Below, piece by piece: positions 23,992-32,077 of a DNA stretch of 32,079 bases (position 1 is the stretch's first letter; each line of letters begins with the position of its first letter). Source of the DNA: Duncaniella muris (GTDB taxonomy: Bacteria > Bacteroidota > Bacteroidia > Bacteroidales > Muribaculaceae); NCBI RefSeq assembly GCF_003024805.1, contig NZ_PUEC01000032.1, positions 1-32,079 of the forward strand. Reading direction: 5' to 3'. The position numbers and the translations under genes are program-made. The notes beneath the pieces were generated by a model that made no database searches, was not told the origin of the DNA, and saw nothing but the letters and a program-made list of their open reading frames with translations.

Positions 23992-25064
23992 CACTTCCAG
24001 CAGAATGCGCCGGGTATTATGCCGACATAAAATTCATCAATCAGTTTTCCTTCGGGAGAGTATCGGTAGATCATGCCCTGCTGCTGGTAGTCGATGGCAT
24101 CGGCTACATACACTTCGCCGTTCACAGGATTTACGGTAAGTCCGTAATACTTCGTGTCGCGGTATTCGAGGAAAGGACGGACAGGAACACGGTTTGCCGT
24201 CACGTCCATACACCAGATGTCGTTGTTAATCCAGTACAGCTTGTCACGTTCGCCGTTGAGCTGTACCTCCGAGGGCCAGTCGCCCAGTTTGAACTTGAAC
24301 TGCTTCTCAATCTTGAAAGTTGCCGCGTCGATGCAGTAGAGAGACGGAGCCTCATAGCCGTATGGAGATCCTTCATAACCACCGTCAGTCACAGTCCACA
24401 TCTTGTCGTACTTATCCATTACAAGGGACGTGGGCTGTATGCCGACCGTCAGCTGGTCCACTACCTTATCCGTCTCGGTATCGATCTTGATGATGCGGTT
24501 CTGGTAGCTCCAGCAGTTGCAATACACATATTTGCCGTATTGCACCATCTGCTCCGTTGAGCCGCTCTCCATCGTCATGTCAGGCACCTGAATGTAGCCT
24601 GTAATTTCATACTTCTTGGGATTGACAATGAAGATGCGGTTGTCCCAAAGCTGCGTGACGTAAGCCTTTTCATCGCTCAGGAAGTGGATATAACGCGGAG
24701 AGGTCAAATCCTCGATACGTCCCACCTCCTTGAACGTATTGAGGTCGATAGCAAAGATGACATGGGAGTTGTTCACCACTATCCAGCCCTTGTTGTCATA
24801 TATGCTCATGGACTGAGCAACATCGCCGAGCTTCATACCGTTTGCACGGAAGAACACCTCGTTCTGTACCTGATTCGTTGCAGGGTCATAATAAGAAAGC
24901 GTCGCGTTGCCATATTGGAAATTGCCCTCGTTGGTAATGAACAGTCCCGAGCCGGTCGCATTAAAGTCCTCCACCACATCGCCGTAGTCCCACTCCATGC
25001 AGGAAGCGAGGGTGAGCGACAGAAGTGTTGTCAGGATATATAAGAGTTTCGGTTTGAATTTCAT
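23991..25064 (-). CDS. btuG: BtuG, surface cobalamin-binding beta-propeller lipoprotein
   Basis: The gene encodes 357 residues. A lipoprotein signal with Cys22 (LTLASC) is followed by an acidic patch (MEWDYGD) that fits surface export. The rest is a seven-bladed YncE/DUF5074-type propeller: repeated blades such as GLFITNEGNFQYGNATLSYY, YIHFLSDEKAYVTQLWDNRI, TSLVMDKYDKMWTVTDGGY and YGLTVNPVNGEVYVADA. BtuG proteins bind cobalamin extremely tightly and sit as a lid on BtuB. Its gene lies just upstream of the btuB pair, as expected, apart from the inserted HUH gene. Confidence 0.9.
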   Translation of the reverse strand: MKFKPKLLYILTTLLSLTLASCMEWDYGDVVEDFNATGSGLFITNEGNFQYGNATLSYYDPATNQVQNEVFFRANGMKLGDVAQSMSIYDNKGWIVVNNSHVIFAIDLNTFKEVGRIEDLTSPRYIHFLSDEKAYVTQLWDNRIFIVNPKKYEITGYIQVPDMTMESGSTEQMVQYGKYVYCNCWSYQNRIIKIDTETDKVVDQLTVGIQPTSLVMDKYDKMWTVTDGGYEGSPYGYEAPSLYCIDAATFKIEKQFKFKLGDWPSEVQLNGERDKLYWINNDIWCMDVTANRVPVRPFLEYRDTKYYGLTVNPVNGEVYVADAIDYQQQGMIYRYSPEGKLIDEFYVGIIPGAFCWK

Positions 25065-25077
25065 TTTAATAATTTGA

Positions 25078-25120
25078 AAACCTCGACCCGCTATTCAAGG
25101 TAATATACGAGCCGAGGTTT
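25078..25120 (-). promoter_or_regulatory. Hairpin between the LRR-like gene and btuG
   Basis: AAACCTCG (25078-25085) and CGAGGTTT (25113-25120) form a perfect 8-bp stem with a 27-nt loop in the 86-bp gap before btuG. The T-tract is weak on the minus strand. It may be an mRNA processing or stabilising hairpin or a partial attenuator that sets the ratio of the upstream lipoproteins to BtuG/BtuB. Confidence 0.45.
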
Positions 25121-25150
25121 GGCAGAAAAATTTTAACTGTTTGAGCTGTT

Positions 25151-27136
25151 TTATTCAGCAGGTTTGCAACGACCTTCCTTCATATCCTGATATGTAGGAT
25201 TATAAGTGCAATTTTCAATCTTCCAATTAGATTCTGTTATTTGACCGTCATCAATGAATTTCTTAAAGAACGTGTAGTCAGAGAATTTTCTAACGGTGTC
25301 GAAATGCACACCTGAAAGTTTTAATAATTTTGGAAACTTCAGATGATCTGAAGAGATGAAATCTGTTGTCATGCCAAATTTAAGTGACCCGTCAATAACT
25401 TCAAGACTTGGAAATGAAGCTGATTCATATATTCTAAACAAAGTTAAGCCAGTGCCTCCAATATGACTTAAAACAGGGAAAAATGAATCAGTAATTGCCC
25501 CGTCCAAAAAGACGGTAAAAGATCCCCACTCAATATTTTTTACTGGTGACCCAGGGAGAAGATCCTCTTCTATGTACTCTGGAGACGATGCACAACATAC
25601 CGTAGTCAAACTGGGAAAATCTAATATAGCATCAACTCCAACCTGTAAAATAGACTGTCCACCAATGCTTTTAAGATTACTGGCTTTTACACTGGTAATA
25701 GAAGAACCTGTTATTAATAAATAACCTGGAATAGAATTAATACCAGATAAATCAATAGTATTCTTTGAAGATTGACCGCTCATTTGAATGATTGACAAAT
25801 TCCCCGTTATACTTTGTAAAGAAGACTCAAAAGTATCTATATTAGCGTTATAATAAAAGTTGTTTATTTTTGTGAAATTTGTTTTTACAGCAGTGTTTAA
25901 CGAGATAATCCTAACATCCACATCGGTTAGATCTTCTTTAGTTATCAAATTGTTGAACTTATTACAGTATTCAATTGTAATACAAGGATGTGTAGGTGAA
26001 GATGAAGTAAAACTAACATTACTAATATCTAGCGATTCAATTAGAGCGAGTTGTCTGATGAATACGCCTCCAAGCTGATTTAACCCTTGCAACTTGGGCA
26101 AGTTCTCAAGAACATCAAAATTCATTATGGACCATACTCCAGTTACTAATGTTAATTTATCGAACCCTTCAATAGATTTTAACTCGGTATTACCCATAAA
26201 GAATCTCATACCGGCAGTCTCCACTTCCCCATATATGCTCTCTATTGATAAATTTCCATTTACTGTAACAATATTGGGTACTGATATTGATGAAAATTCA
26301 CGTGGTAAAACCTTAAATTCAAGAGATCCTGTTTCCTTAAGTAGAGGTAACGATATTTGTGTAAGTTTTGTGTTTTCATTGAAAATAACATTACCCTCAA
26401 CTTTTTCAAGTTCTTTGAATTCAATTATTGATGCTCCTGAGCCATAAATTTGTATATCTCCTGTAACATTCTTTATTTTAGACATAGAAATCATTTCCAA
26501 GGACGTATCCTGTAATGGATTTTCTTCACTTCCTATAAGAAGTCCGCCAATCGAAGTAATATTGTCAAGACCAGTAAGGGTACCGCCAGTAAAGCTATTC
26601 TTGATTATGATGTTTCCTTCAACCTCCTTAAGAATGCTTAATCCTGTTATATCATTGATTATTTCGGCATTTTCAGCGTTTGAACCAATAATAAGATTCC
26701 CTTTTATGATTGTTACACCGGATTCAATAAAGGCTGCTACTTCTGAGGGTGTTTTGAGTTCAACATTTCCTTCACTTCTTATCTCATCCTTCACAACAAC
26801 ATAAGTATAATCATTTATAGTTCCATTATAAGAAGTTACACGGAAAGTGCGTTCAGTATTCCAATCTGTTATGGTTGCTGGGTCCGGGAATATTTTTGCT
26901 GATGGTGTATAATCGAATGATGCTTTCGCTCCATCAAGTGAAACCGTGTATGGAACTGTCACAGTAATTGTATTGTTTTCAATTACCGCTTCATACGTTT
27001 TATCATTTACACTAAGTACCACTGATGTGATATAATTATCATCAGCATCAACTGGAATTTCGTCTTTATCAGAACAGCCTACAGCAAAAATGCAGAAGAA
27101 TAGGCTGAACAGCAAGTTAAATTTGATTGTTTTCAT
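25151..27136 (-). CDS. Surface lipoprotein with DUF5018-like and receptor-L/LRR-like repeats
   Basis: The gene encodes 661 residues. A lipoprotein signal ends at Cys21 (FAVGC) followed by SDKDE, an acidic surface-export signal. Residues about 35-118 form a beta-sandwich of the Bacteroidetes DUF5018/cadherin-like type. From about 135 to 630 a series of beta-helical/LRR units repeats the theme GNLIIGS...LTGLDNITSIGGLL and TVNGNLSIESI, as in receptor L domains. Paired Cys occur at CCASS and near the end. It is co-transcribed between the PKD-like protein and BtuG under the cobalamin riboswitch. I do not know a function for this protein in B12 uptake; a corrinoid or corrinoid-protein capture role is inferred from context. 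The gene is visibly AT-rich. Confidence 0.75.
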   Translation of the reverse strand: MKTIKFNLLFSLFFCIFAVGCSDKDEIPVDADDNYITSVVLSVNDKTYEAVIENNTITVTVPYTVSLDGAKASFDYTPSAKIFPDPATITDWNTERTFRVTSYNGTINDYTYVVVKDEIRSEGNVELKTPSEVAAFIESGVTIIKGNLIIGSNAENAEIINDITGLSILKEVEGNIIIKNSFTGGTLTGLDNITSIGGLLIGSEENPLQDTSLEMISMSKIKNVTGDIQIYGSGASIIEFKELEKVEGNVIFNENTKLTQISLPLLKETGSLEFKVLPREFSSISVPNIVTVNGNLSIESIYGEVETAGMRFFMGNTELKSIEGFDKLTLVTGVWSIMNFDVLENLPKLQGLNQLGGVFIRQLALIESLDISNVSFTSSSPTHPCITIEYCNKFNNLITKEDLTDVDVRIISLNTAVKTNFTKINNFYYNANIDTFESSLQSITGNLSIIQMSGQSSKNTIDLSGINSIPGYLLITGSSITSVKASNLKSIGGQSILQVGVDAILDFPSLTTVCCASSPEYIEEDLLPGSPVKNIEWGSFTVFLDGAITDSFFPVLSHIGGTGLTLFRIYESASFPSLEVIDGSLKFGMTTDFISSDHLKFPKLLKLSGVHFDTVRKFSDYTFFKKFIDDGQITESNWKIENCTYNPTYQDMKEGRCKPAE

Positions 27137-27154
27137 ATTGTATTTTTTTGCTTA

Positions 27155-28915
27155 TTACTTAATATTTAAGTCTTGAAAAGAGAATACTTCAGTAGAAATC
27201 TCTCCTAGTGGACCGCTCTTTGCTAATACTCCACACTGAACTTTGATAAAATCAATATATTCAAGTTTGACTGGTGTTCCATCCTTAAATATGGCATTTG
27301 ATATTTTAAATCCATTCATCTGACCAGTGCCATCATAGGAGTCCCCTCCAAGACAATCACTTCCTATATTGTCAACATAACCCCACTCATAGGCTTGGTT
27401 ATTCCAAAAACCGGAAGATGGGATCTGAATATTTTTTGGCAATAATCTCGTGCCAGTCAGTGTGTATGATTCTTGATTCATCCAAAGAGGATAATAAGAG
27501 CTCTGTTGATGATATGAATTGTAATCAACAGACCCAGAATTTCCCAAATTATCAGTCCAATAAACATTTGAGCGTGCGGACACCGGACGATAGTATGTTA
27601 CTTCGTAATCTTGAATAGTTGAACCGTTACCAGTCTCACTACCTTTAAGCTCATACCATTCATCGTCTGGAAGACCATTCCCATTTACATCTTGCATTAC
27701 CCAAACAATGCCGGGCTCATTGCTTCCTCCTTGATCGCTTAAAAAAGCATTTCCTTGGATTGCAAAATCATATCCGCCTTTATTGGGAATACTATGATCA
27801 AATCCGACAATAACGTATCCTCCAAAAGAACCAAGGGAAACGTACTTTTTATTTGCCAGTCGCTCTGCAGCATATTGATTTGCAGCATTAAAAGTTATTT
27901 CATCACCTTTGAACCCACCGGAATTCGTTTCATTCACAAATTGCCCGGGTGCAGGTAAAAATTCAAAAACATCTGTTGAATAAGCTGAGCTGGAGGTATT
28001 TGCTGCTCGATATCTTGATGACTGTGCTCCTGGCTCACATACAACTCTAATTTTTGATTCAACAGAAATTCCATTCTCCTCTTCTGTTACTGCAATTGAA
28101 ATAAGATACTCACCGTCCTTTTCAGGAGTAAATATTAATAATGGTTCAGTAGCTCCTTCTACAGCTTTGCCATTGACAGCCCACTGAAAAGCAGGATTGT
28201 CAAAGTATTCCAATTGGGGCTTTAAGAAAACAGAGCGACCTGCAAAAGTAAATTTGGTAGTTTCTTTTGCATTATAATACGGTTTTTGAAAAAAAACCGT
28301 ATATGGCATATTTTCTACTACCTCAATCTCCAGTTCTTCTTCAGTAAGCCCATCTTCATTTGAAGCTCTAATAGTTATCGGATATGAACCTAAAATTTCT
28401 TCATTAAATGTGTAGGTTAATTTATCCGACACAACTATTCCATTTCTTAACCATTCAATTTTGAAATCTCCTATATCTTGATTGGCGATCTCCGGTGCGA
28501 GAAGCAGGTCATGACCTTTTTGAACTTTAAGTCCTTTTGAGGGAATGAATAAATTAATGGCAGGTGGAAGTAAATCTTTTACTTCCACCTTAAGTTCTTC
28601 TGCGGCATATCCATTTTCATTATCAACTCGCAATGTGATAAATACATCACCCGCTTCCTCCCATGTATGAGAAAAAGCTTTTTGATTCGATACAAGTTTT
28701 CCGTCAATAGTCCAAGAGAACAAAGCATCATCCGCATTCTCATATGTAGGACTAATGCTTAATTCCTTACCCACCTTAACATTATAAACTCCACTCACAT
28801 TATCAAGGATGATAATAGGTTTTAAAGTTCCATTGTCAACAATTATATCATCTTTATTGCAAGAGCTTATAAAAATGCAAAGTAAAACACATAAGGTTAC
28901 ACTTGGGATTCGCAT
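27155..28915 (-). CDS. PKD-like surface lipoprotein with C-terminal Ca-loop domain
   Basis: The gene encodes 586 residues from ATG 28915; the TTG at 28933 is less likely. Lipobox Cys20 (FISSC) is followed by NKDD, an acidic surface signal. Three PKD/Ig-like domains follow (about 28-115, 117-205, 206-297), each ending with a typical G-x-Y/F-x-I-x-I/L-R-V pattern. The C-terminal domain (about 300-586) is compact and rich in Gly, Tyr and Trp and contains DVNGNGLPDDEWYEL, a calcium-binding-like loop. Proteins of this layout stand beside btuG and btuH in other Bacteroidales B12 loci as I recall them, without an assigned biochemical role. Likely a surface scaffold or binding protein. Confidence 0.75.
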   Translation of the reverse strand: MRIPSVTLCVLLCIFISSCNKDDIIVDNGTLKPIIILDNVSGVYNVKVGKELSISPTYENADDALFSWTIDGKLVSNQKAFSHTWEEAGDVFITLRVDNENGYAAEELKVEVKDLLPPAINLFIPSKGLKVQKGHDLLLAPEIANQDIGDFKIEWLRNGIVVSDKLTYTFNEEILGSYPITIRASNEDGLTEEELEIEVVENMPYTVFFQKPYYNAKETTKFTFAGRSVFLKPQLEYFDNPAFQWAVNGKAVEGATEPLLIFTPEKDGEYLISIAVTEEENGISVESKIRVVCEPGAQSSRYRAANTSSSAYSTDVFEFLPAPGQFVNETNSGGFKGDEITFNAANQYAAERLANKKYVSLGSFGGYVIVGFDHSIPNKGGYDFAIQGNAFLSDQGGSNEPGIVWVMQDVNGNGLPDDEWYELKGSETGNGSTIQDYEVTYYRPVSARSNVYWTDNLGNSGSVDYNSYHQQSSYYPLWMNQESYTLTGTRLLPKNIQIPSSGFWNNQAYEWGYVDNIGSDCLGGDSYDGTGQMNGFKISNAIFKDGTPVKLEYIDFIKVQCGVLAKSGPLGEISTEVFSFQDLNIK

Positions 28916-28982
28916 TGTTTCTTTAAAATACAAATATGGTAAGCAACAATAGGATTAACCAAAGTTGCTTACCATAGTTAGA

Positions 28983-29939
28983 TTATTCAATAGTAATATC
29001 ATCAAGGCAAATATAGGCTGGAGTGTTCAGACCGTAGTCCCCCGTATCCGAACCAGAGAAGTTCAGTTTTACGGTTTTTACATTTGCCTGATTAATTGGC
29101 CAGTACGTCCAAGTGGTAACAGGATCTTGTTTTTTCCCGTTTCTGTAATCTGCCAAAGTTTGAACATAGGTGGCCAACAGTTCACCATTTTCATTATAAC
29201 ATTCTAATTCAACTTGAAAATAGCCAATACAATTTCCATCACCATCAACTTGCTTTGATAAAGGTGTAGCTACACCAGAAACGCCAAATTGATTGCCGTT
29301 CATTATCACTCCATATGTATAGGAAGAGTTACAAAACCACAGACCTTTTAGAGTTTTTTTTCGGATAAAAGAGAAAGATGGCTTAGCCATCCACTGTGAA
29401 TTGTAAAAATCCTGATACCCATATACAACTGCAAAGTTATTGCCACTATGACCTGCATTAACATTAGCTCCGTCAGTTGAAGTGGTGTTGTACACACTCA
29501 TCTGATTGTTATATGAATACCACCAATCGCCAGTTCCAGAACCGGTAATATTGGTACCACTACCAGGATTCGACCGATAGTTCCATTTAGAAAGAGCCAG
29601 ACCTCCATTATAGAAGGCGGTAGAACCGCCAATTACATTGATTGATGACTCAAAGATGCCTGAAGGATCTTTAATTTGCTTTACCTGTGCATAGCTTCCA
29701 GTATTGCCGTAATAGTTTGCACCATAAGAAGTGGGCATTGCCATCATGGTTGATTCAAAATCATCAAACGTGATGATTGTTGAATCGCCTTGCACGACCG
29801 CACGACTAACTGGGTTCTCAACCTCCATTTTGCCCTCAAAGTCGGCGAATGGTTCATCTTCACTGGAACATCCGGTGAAGACGGCTGCTGAGACCGCTAC
29901 GGTCGCCAGAGCCAAGAATTTAGTAAAATGTTTTCTCAT
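28983..29939 (-). CDS. btuH: BtuH-like cobalamin-binding surface lipoprotein (DUF4465)
   Basis: The gene encodes 318 residues. The signal ends at Cys24 (VFTGC) followed by SSEDEP, an acidic surface-export signal. After a short linker, residues about 55-318 form the DUF4465 beta-sandwich (ITFDDFESTMMAMPTSYGAN, SGNNFAVVYGYQDF, KPSFSFIRKKTLKGLWFCNS, the final PAYICLDDITIE). DUF4465 proteins of gut Bacteroidetes (BtuH) bind vitamin B12 at the cell surface. It is the first gene after the riboswitch and terminator and the leader ends 34 nt upstream, so it is directly controlled by B12. Confidence 0.85.
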   Translation of the reverse strand: MRKHFTKFLALATVAVSAAVFTGCSSEDEPFADFEGKMEVENPVSRAVVQGDSTIITFDDFESTMMAMPTSYGANYYGNTGSYAQVKQIKDPSGIFESSINVIGGSTAFYNGGLALSKWNYRSNPGSGTNITGSGTGDWWYSYNNQMSVYNTTSTDGANVNAGHSGNNFAVVYGYQDFYNSQWMAKPSFSFIRKKTLKGLWFCNSSYTYGVIMNGNQFGVSGVATPLSKQVDGDGNCIGYFQVELECYNENGELLATYVQTLADYRNGKKQDPVTTWTYWPINQANVKTVKLNFSGSDTGDYGLNTPAYICLDDITIE

Positions 29940-29973
29940 AACTAAACAGTTTTAGAGTTTGCAGATTGTTAAT

Positions 29974-30023
29974 AAAAAAAGTTACCCGATTGTGTACGAC
30001 TTGATAATCGTAACCAATCGGGT
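29974..30023 (-). terminator. Riboswitch-linked transcription terminator before btuH
   Basis: ACCCGATTG (29984-29992) and CAATCGGGT (30015-30023) pair perfectly, with an inner TACGA/TCGTA stem inside. On the minus strand the hairpin is followed by AAC and seven T (29974-29980). It lies about 108 nt after the B12 aptamer and 35 nt before the btuH ATG, so it is the likely expression platform: when B12 is bound, transcription should stop here. Confidence 0.75.
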
Positions 30024-30130
30024 ATATGACGGTATATGTATATCCTAAACGGAAATCGGCGGAAAGCCAAAGCCTTGCCAATACTGTTTGAGATAATCGC
30101 CGAGTGCCCGCGGTACATTATCGCATCGTA

Positions 30131-30308
30131 TTGAAGCAGGTCTTCTGACTCGTCCCCGTTGTCCGCGCCTTCTCACCCTGCGAGGGGCAATGACATTGTG
30201 CGGAAACGTTGCGTGGGACTCACAGCAGCAGGTACTGTCCCGGATTCTCACCGGATTCCCTTTCAATCCACTCTAGCCGACACCTCTGTAGCGGCAGTGG
30301 AACTTCAA
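30131..30308 (-). promoter_or_regulatory. Cobalamin riboswitch
   Basis: The P1 stem pairs TTGAAG (minus strand, 30303-30308) with CTTCAA (30131-30136). The conserved B12-box AGTCAGAAGACCTGC lies at 30136-30150 and the L5-region core (GGGAATCCGGTGAGAATCC, followed by the GCTGCTGTGA segment) at 30220-30260, all on the minus strand. This is the standard cobalamin aptamer. It controls the ten-gene operon from btuH to the DUF2284 gene, lowering expression when B12 is plentiful. Confidence 0.93.
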
Positions 30309-30312
30309 CGCC

Positions 30313-30345
30313 GCAAAATTACAAAAAATAATCTTCCCCACCTAA
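30313..30345 (-). promoter_or_regulatory. Promoter of the B12 operon
   Basis: On the minus strand TAATTTTGC (30313-30321) matches the -7 box TAnnTTTG, and TTAG (30342-30345), one mismatch from TTTG, lies 20 nt upstream. Transcription would start near 30306, at the base of the riboswitch P1 stem. Confidence 0.5.
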
Positions 30346-30392
30346 TAAGTTTCCTTTTTTAACGAACCGTAAATCATTTTTTTCGCAGTTAT

Positions 30393-30424
30393 CTTGGCGA
30401 TTAGACTTTTTGAGCTATCTTTGC
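30393..30424 (+). promoter_or_regulatory. Promoter of the AAA+ ATPase gene
   Basis: TATCTTTGC (30416-30424) is a perfect -7 box, and CTTG (30393-30396), one mismatch from TTTG, lies 19 nt upstream. Transcription would begin near 30431, so the start at ATG 30461 (or 30470) is preferred over a TTG at 30410 that lies before the promoter. Confidence 0.5.
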
Positions 30425-30460
30425 GATGTCTTTTTGTGTGACAAGGCACAATATTTGACA

Positions 30461-31723
30461 ATGGGCATTATGATAATACAAAGACCTCTATACCTGCGGA
30501 AGCTCATTTCTCGCAGACAGAACGGAATGATAAAGATTGTCACCGGCGTAAGACGCTGTGGCAAATCATTCTTGTTATCTACCCTATACGCAGGGTGGCT
30601 CAGGGAGCAAGGTGTGGAAAACGACCACATCATCACGATCAATCTTGAAGACAGACGAAACAGGAAACTGCGCGATCCGGATGCGCTGCTTGATTACATC
30701 GACTCAAAACTGACTGATGATGCCGTCCATTATATAATGATTGATGAGATACAGCATGTCAGCGAGTTCGAGGACGTGCTCAACAGCTATCTGAATATGC
30801 CTAATGCCGACGTGTATGTAACAGGTAGCAACGCACGATTTCTTTCCAAGGATGTAATCACTACTTTTAGAGGACGAGGCGATGAGATAAAGCTTTACCC
30901 TCTCAGTTTCGGTGAGGTCTTCCCATATATGGACTTACAGAAAGACCGTGCATTAAACACCTATATGCTTTTCGGAGGTCTGCCGCAGGTTGTTCAGAAA
31001 TCATCTGAGGAAGAAAAGAACGAGTATCTGAAAGGGCTTTTTACGCATACCTATATCAAGGATATAAAGGAACGTTACGGCATCAAGAACATAGAAATGC
31101 TTGATGAACTGCTCAACATCCTGGCATCTGATATTGGAGCTTTGACGAATCCCACCAAACTGACAAACACATTCGAGAGCGTTAAGCATACGAAAGTCAA
31201 CCGCATGACGCTTACGTCGTATCTGGAATACATCTGTGACTCGTTCCTTGTTGAGAAGGCAAGCCGGTATGATGTTAAAGGGAAACGGTATATCGACAGC
31301 CCGTATAAATATTATTTCACTGACTGCGGCCTGCGTAACGCCCTGCTTAATTTCAGGCAGACAGAGCCTTCACATCTGATGGAGAATGTGATATACAATG
31401 AATTGCGTGTGCGTGGTTTTAATGTCGATGTAGGTGTCGTGCCGGTACAACTTAGAAAGGAGGATGGCAGCCGGGAAAGGAAACAGTTTGAGGTGGATTT
31501 CGTCTGCAATATGGGCAGCAGACGCTACTATATCCAATCCGCCTACCGGATGCCGGATGAAGAGAAGATGAAGCAGGAGGAAGCGTCCCTGCGCAATATT
31601 GACGATTCCTTCAAGAAAATCATTATCGTTGGCGAAGACACTCCTGTTTTGAGAAATGAGGCTGGGATTACCACAATCGGTATATATGATTTCCTGTTAA
31701 ATGAAATTTCATTGGATTTGTAA
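30461..31723 (+). CDS. AAA+ ATPase, AAA_14/DUF4143 family
   Basis: The gene encodes 420 residues from ATG 30461 (ATG 30470 also possible). Walker A is GVRRCGKS (29-36) and Walker B is YIMIDEIQ at about residue 100; VTGSNARFLS (sensor I type) and FRGRGDEIKLYPLSF follow, then the C-terminal DUF4143 nuclease-like domain with HLMENVIYNELRVRGFNV and FEVDFVC segments. Members are common in gut Bacteroidales in many copies. Their function is not established; defence, stress or mobile-element roles have been proposed. It is transcribed away from the B12 operon and does not look like part of it. Confidence 0.85.
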   Translation: MGIMIIQRPLYLRKLISRRQNGMIKIVTGVRRCGKSFLLSTLYAGWLREQGVENDHIITINLEDRRNRKLRDPDALLDYIDSKLTDDAVHYIMIDEIQHVSEFEDVLNSYLNMPNADVYVTGSNARFLSKDVITTFRGRGDEIKLYPLSFGEVFPYMDLQKDRALNTYMLFGGLPQVVQKSSEEEKNEYLKGLFTHTYIKDIKERYGIKNIEMLDELLNILASDIGALTNPTKLTNTFESVKHTKVNRMTLTSYLEYICDSFLVEKASRYDVKGKRYIDSPYKYYFTDCGLRNALLNFRQTEPSHLMENVIYNELRVRGFNVDVGVVPVQLRKEDGSRERKQFEVDFVCNMGSRRYYIQSAYRMPDEEKMKQEEASLRNIDDSFKKIIIVGEDTPVLRNEAGITTIGIYDFLLNEISLDL

Positions 31724-31755
31724 GAAGTGCCAATGATATAGCTTTTTGATCAATT

Positions 31756-31983
31756 ATGGCTGACCAGATTATACATAACCTATTGACGCGGTTAAAAGAA
31801 GTCAATTTTATTCTTGAAACTTGTACAGACGGTACTATGCCTTTTGAACAGGCGAATGTCATTGCACGGTTCTACTACGACTATCAGGATACAAACGTCC
31901 TTATCGACGAAGCCGAGAGGATGGCAACGGAAGATACCGAGGGACTTAGGGAGTCGTACATTTGTACGGTTAAATGTTTTTGA
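31756..31983 (+). CDS. Small hypothetical protein
   Basis: The gene encodes 75 residues, starts 32 bp after the ATPase gene on the same strand and may be co-transcribed. It is mostly helical and acidic (NLLTRLKEVNFILETC, QANVIARFYYDYQDTNVLID, EAERMATEDTEGLRES). No family is recognised and no signal or membrane segment is present. It could be an accessory partner of the ATPase or a remnant of a longer gene. Confidence 0.4.
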   Translation: MADQIIHNLLTRLKEVNFILETCTDGTMPFEQANVIARFYYDYQDTNVLIDEAERMATEDTEGLRESYICTVKCF

Positions 31984-32013
31984 ATAAATTTATCTTCAAA
32001 TATCAGGCATCAC

Positions 32014-32077
32014 AAGCATGGAACAAGGCAGATTAGGGGGTGGCAAAACCCGTGACTAACGTTCAGTCCCCATGCTT
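32014..32077 (+). repeat. Inverted repeat at the window edge, possible terminator
   Basis: AAGCATGG (32014-32021) and CCATGCTT (32070-32077) are perfect inverse copies, and the right arm ends in TTTT. The 48-nt interior has GAAC/GTTC next to the arms and a GGG-TGGCAAAA-CCC hairpin. It may be a terminator for the ATPase unit or the edge of another element; the window stops here. Confidence 0.3.

Noticed and set aside
28916-28933. TTG start for the PKD-like lipoprotein
   Set aside because: The ATG at 28915 gives a standard lipoprotein signal peptide; the extra six residues would add an acidic residue before it.
30045-30266. 73-codon minus-strand frame before btuH
   Set aside because: It coincides with the cobalamin riboswitch aptamer and its leader.
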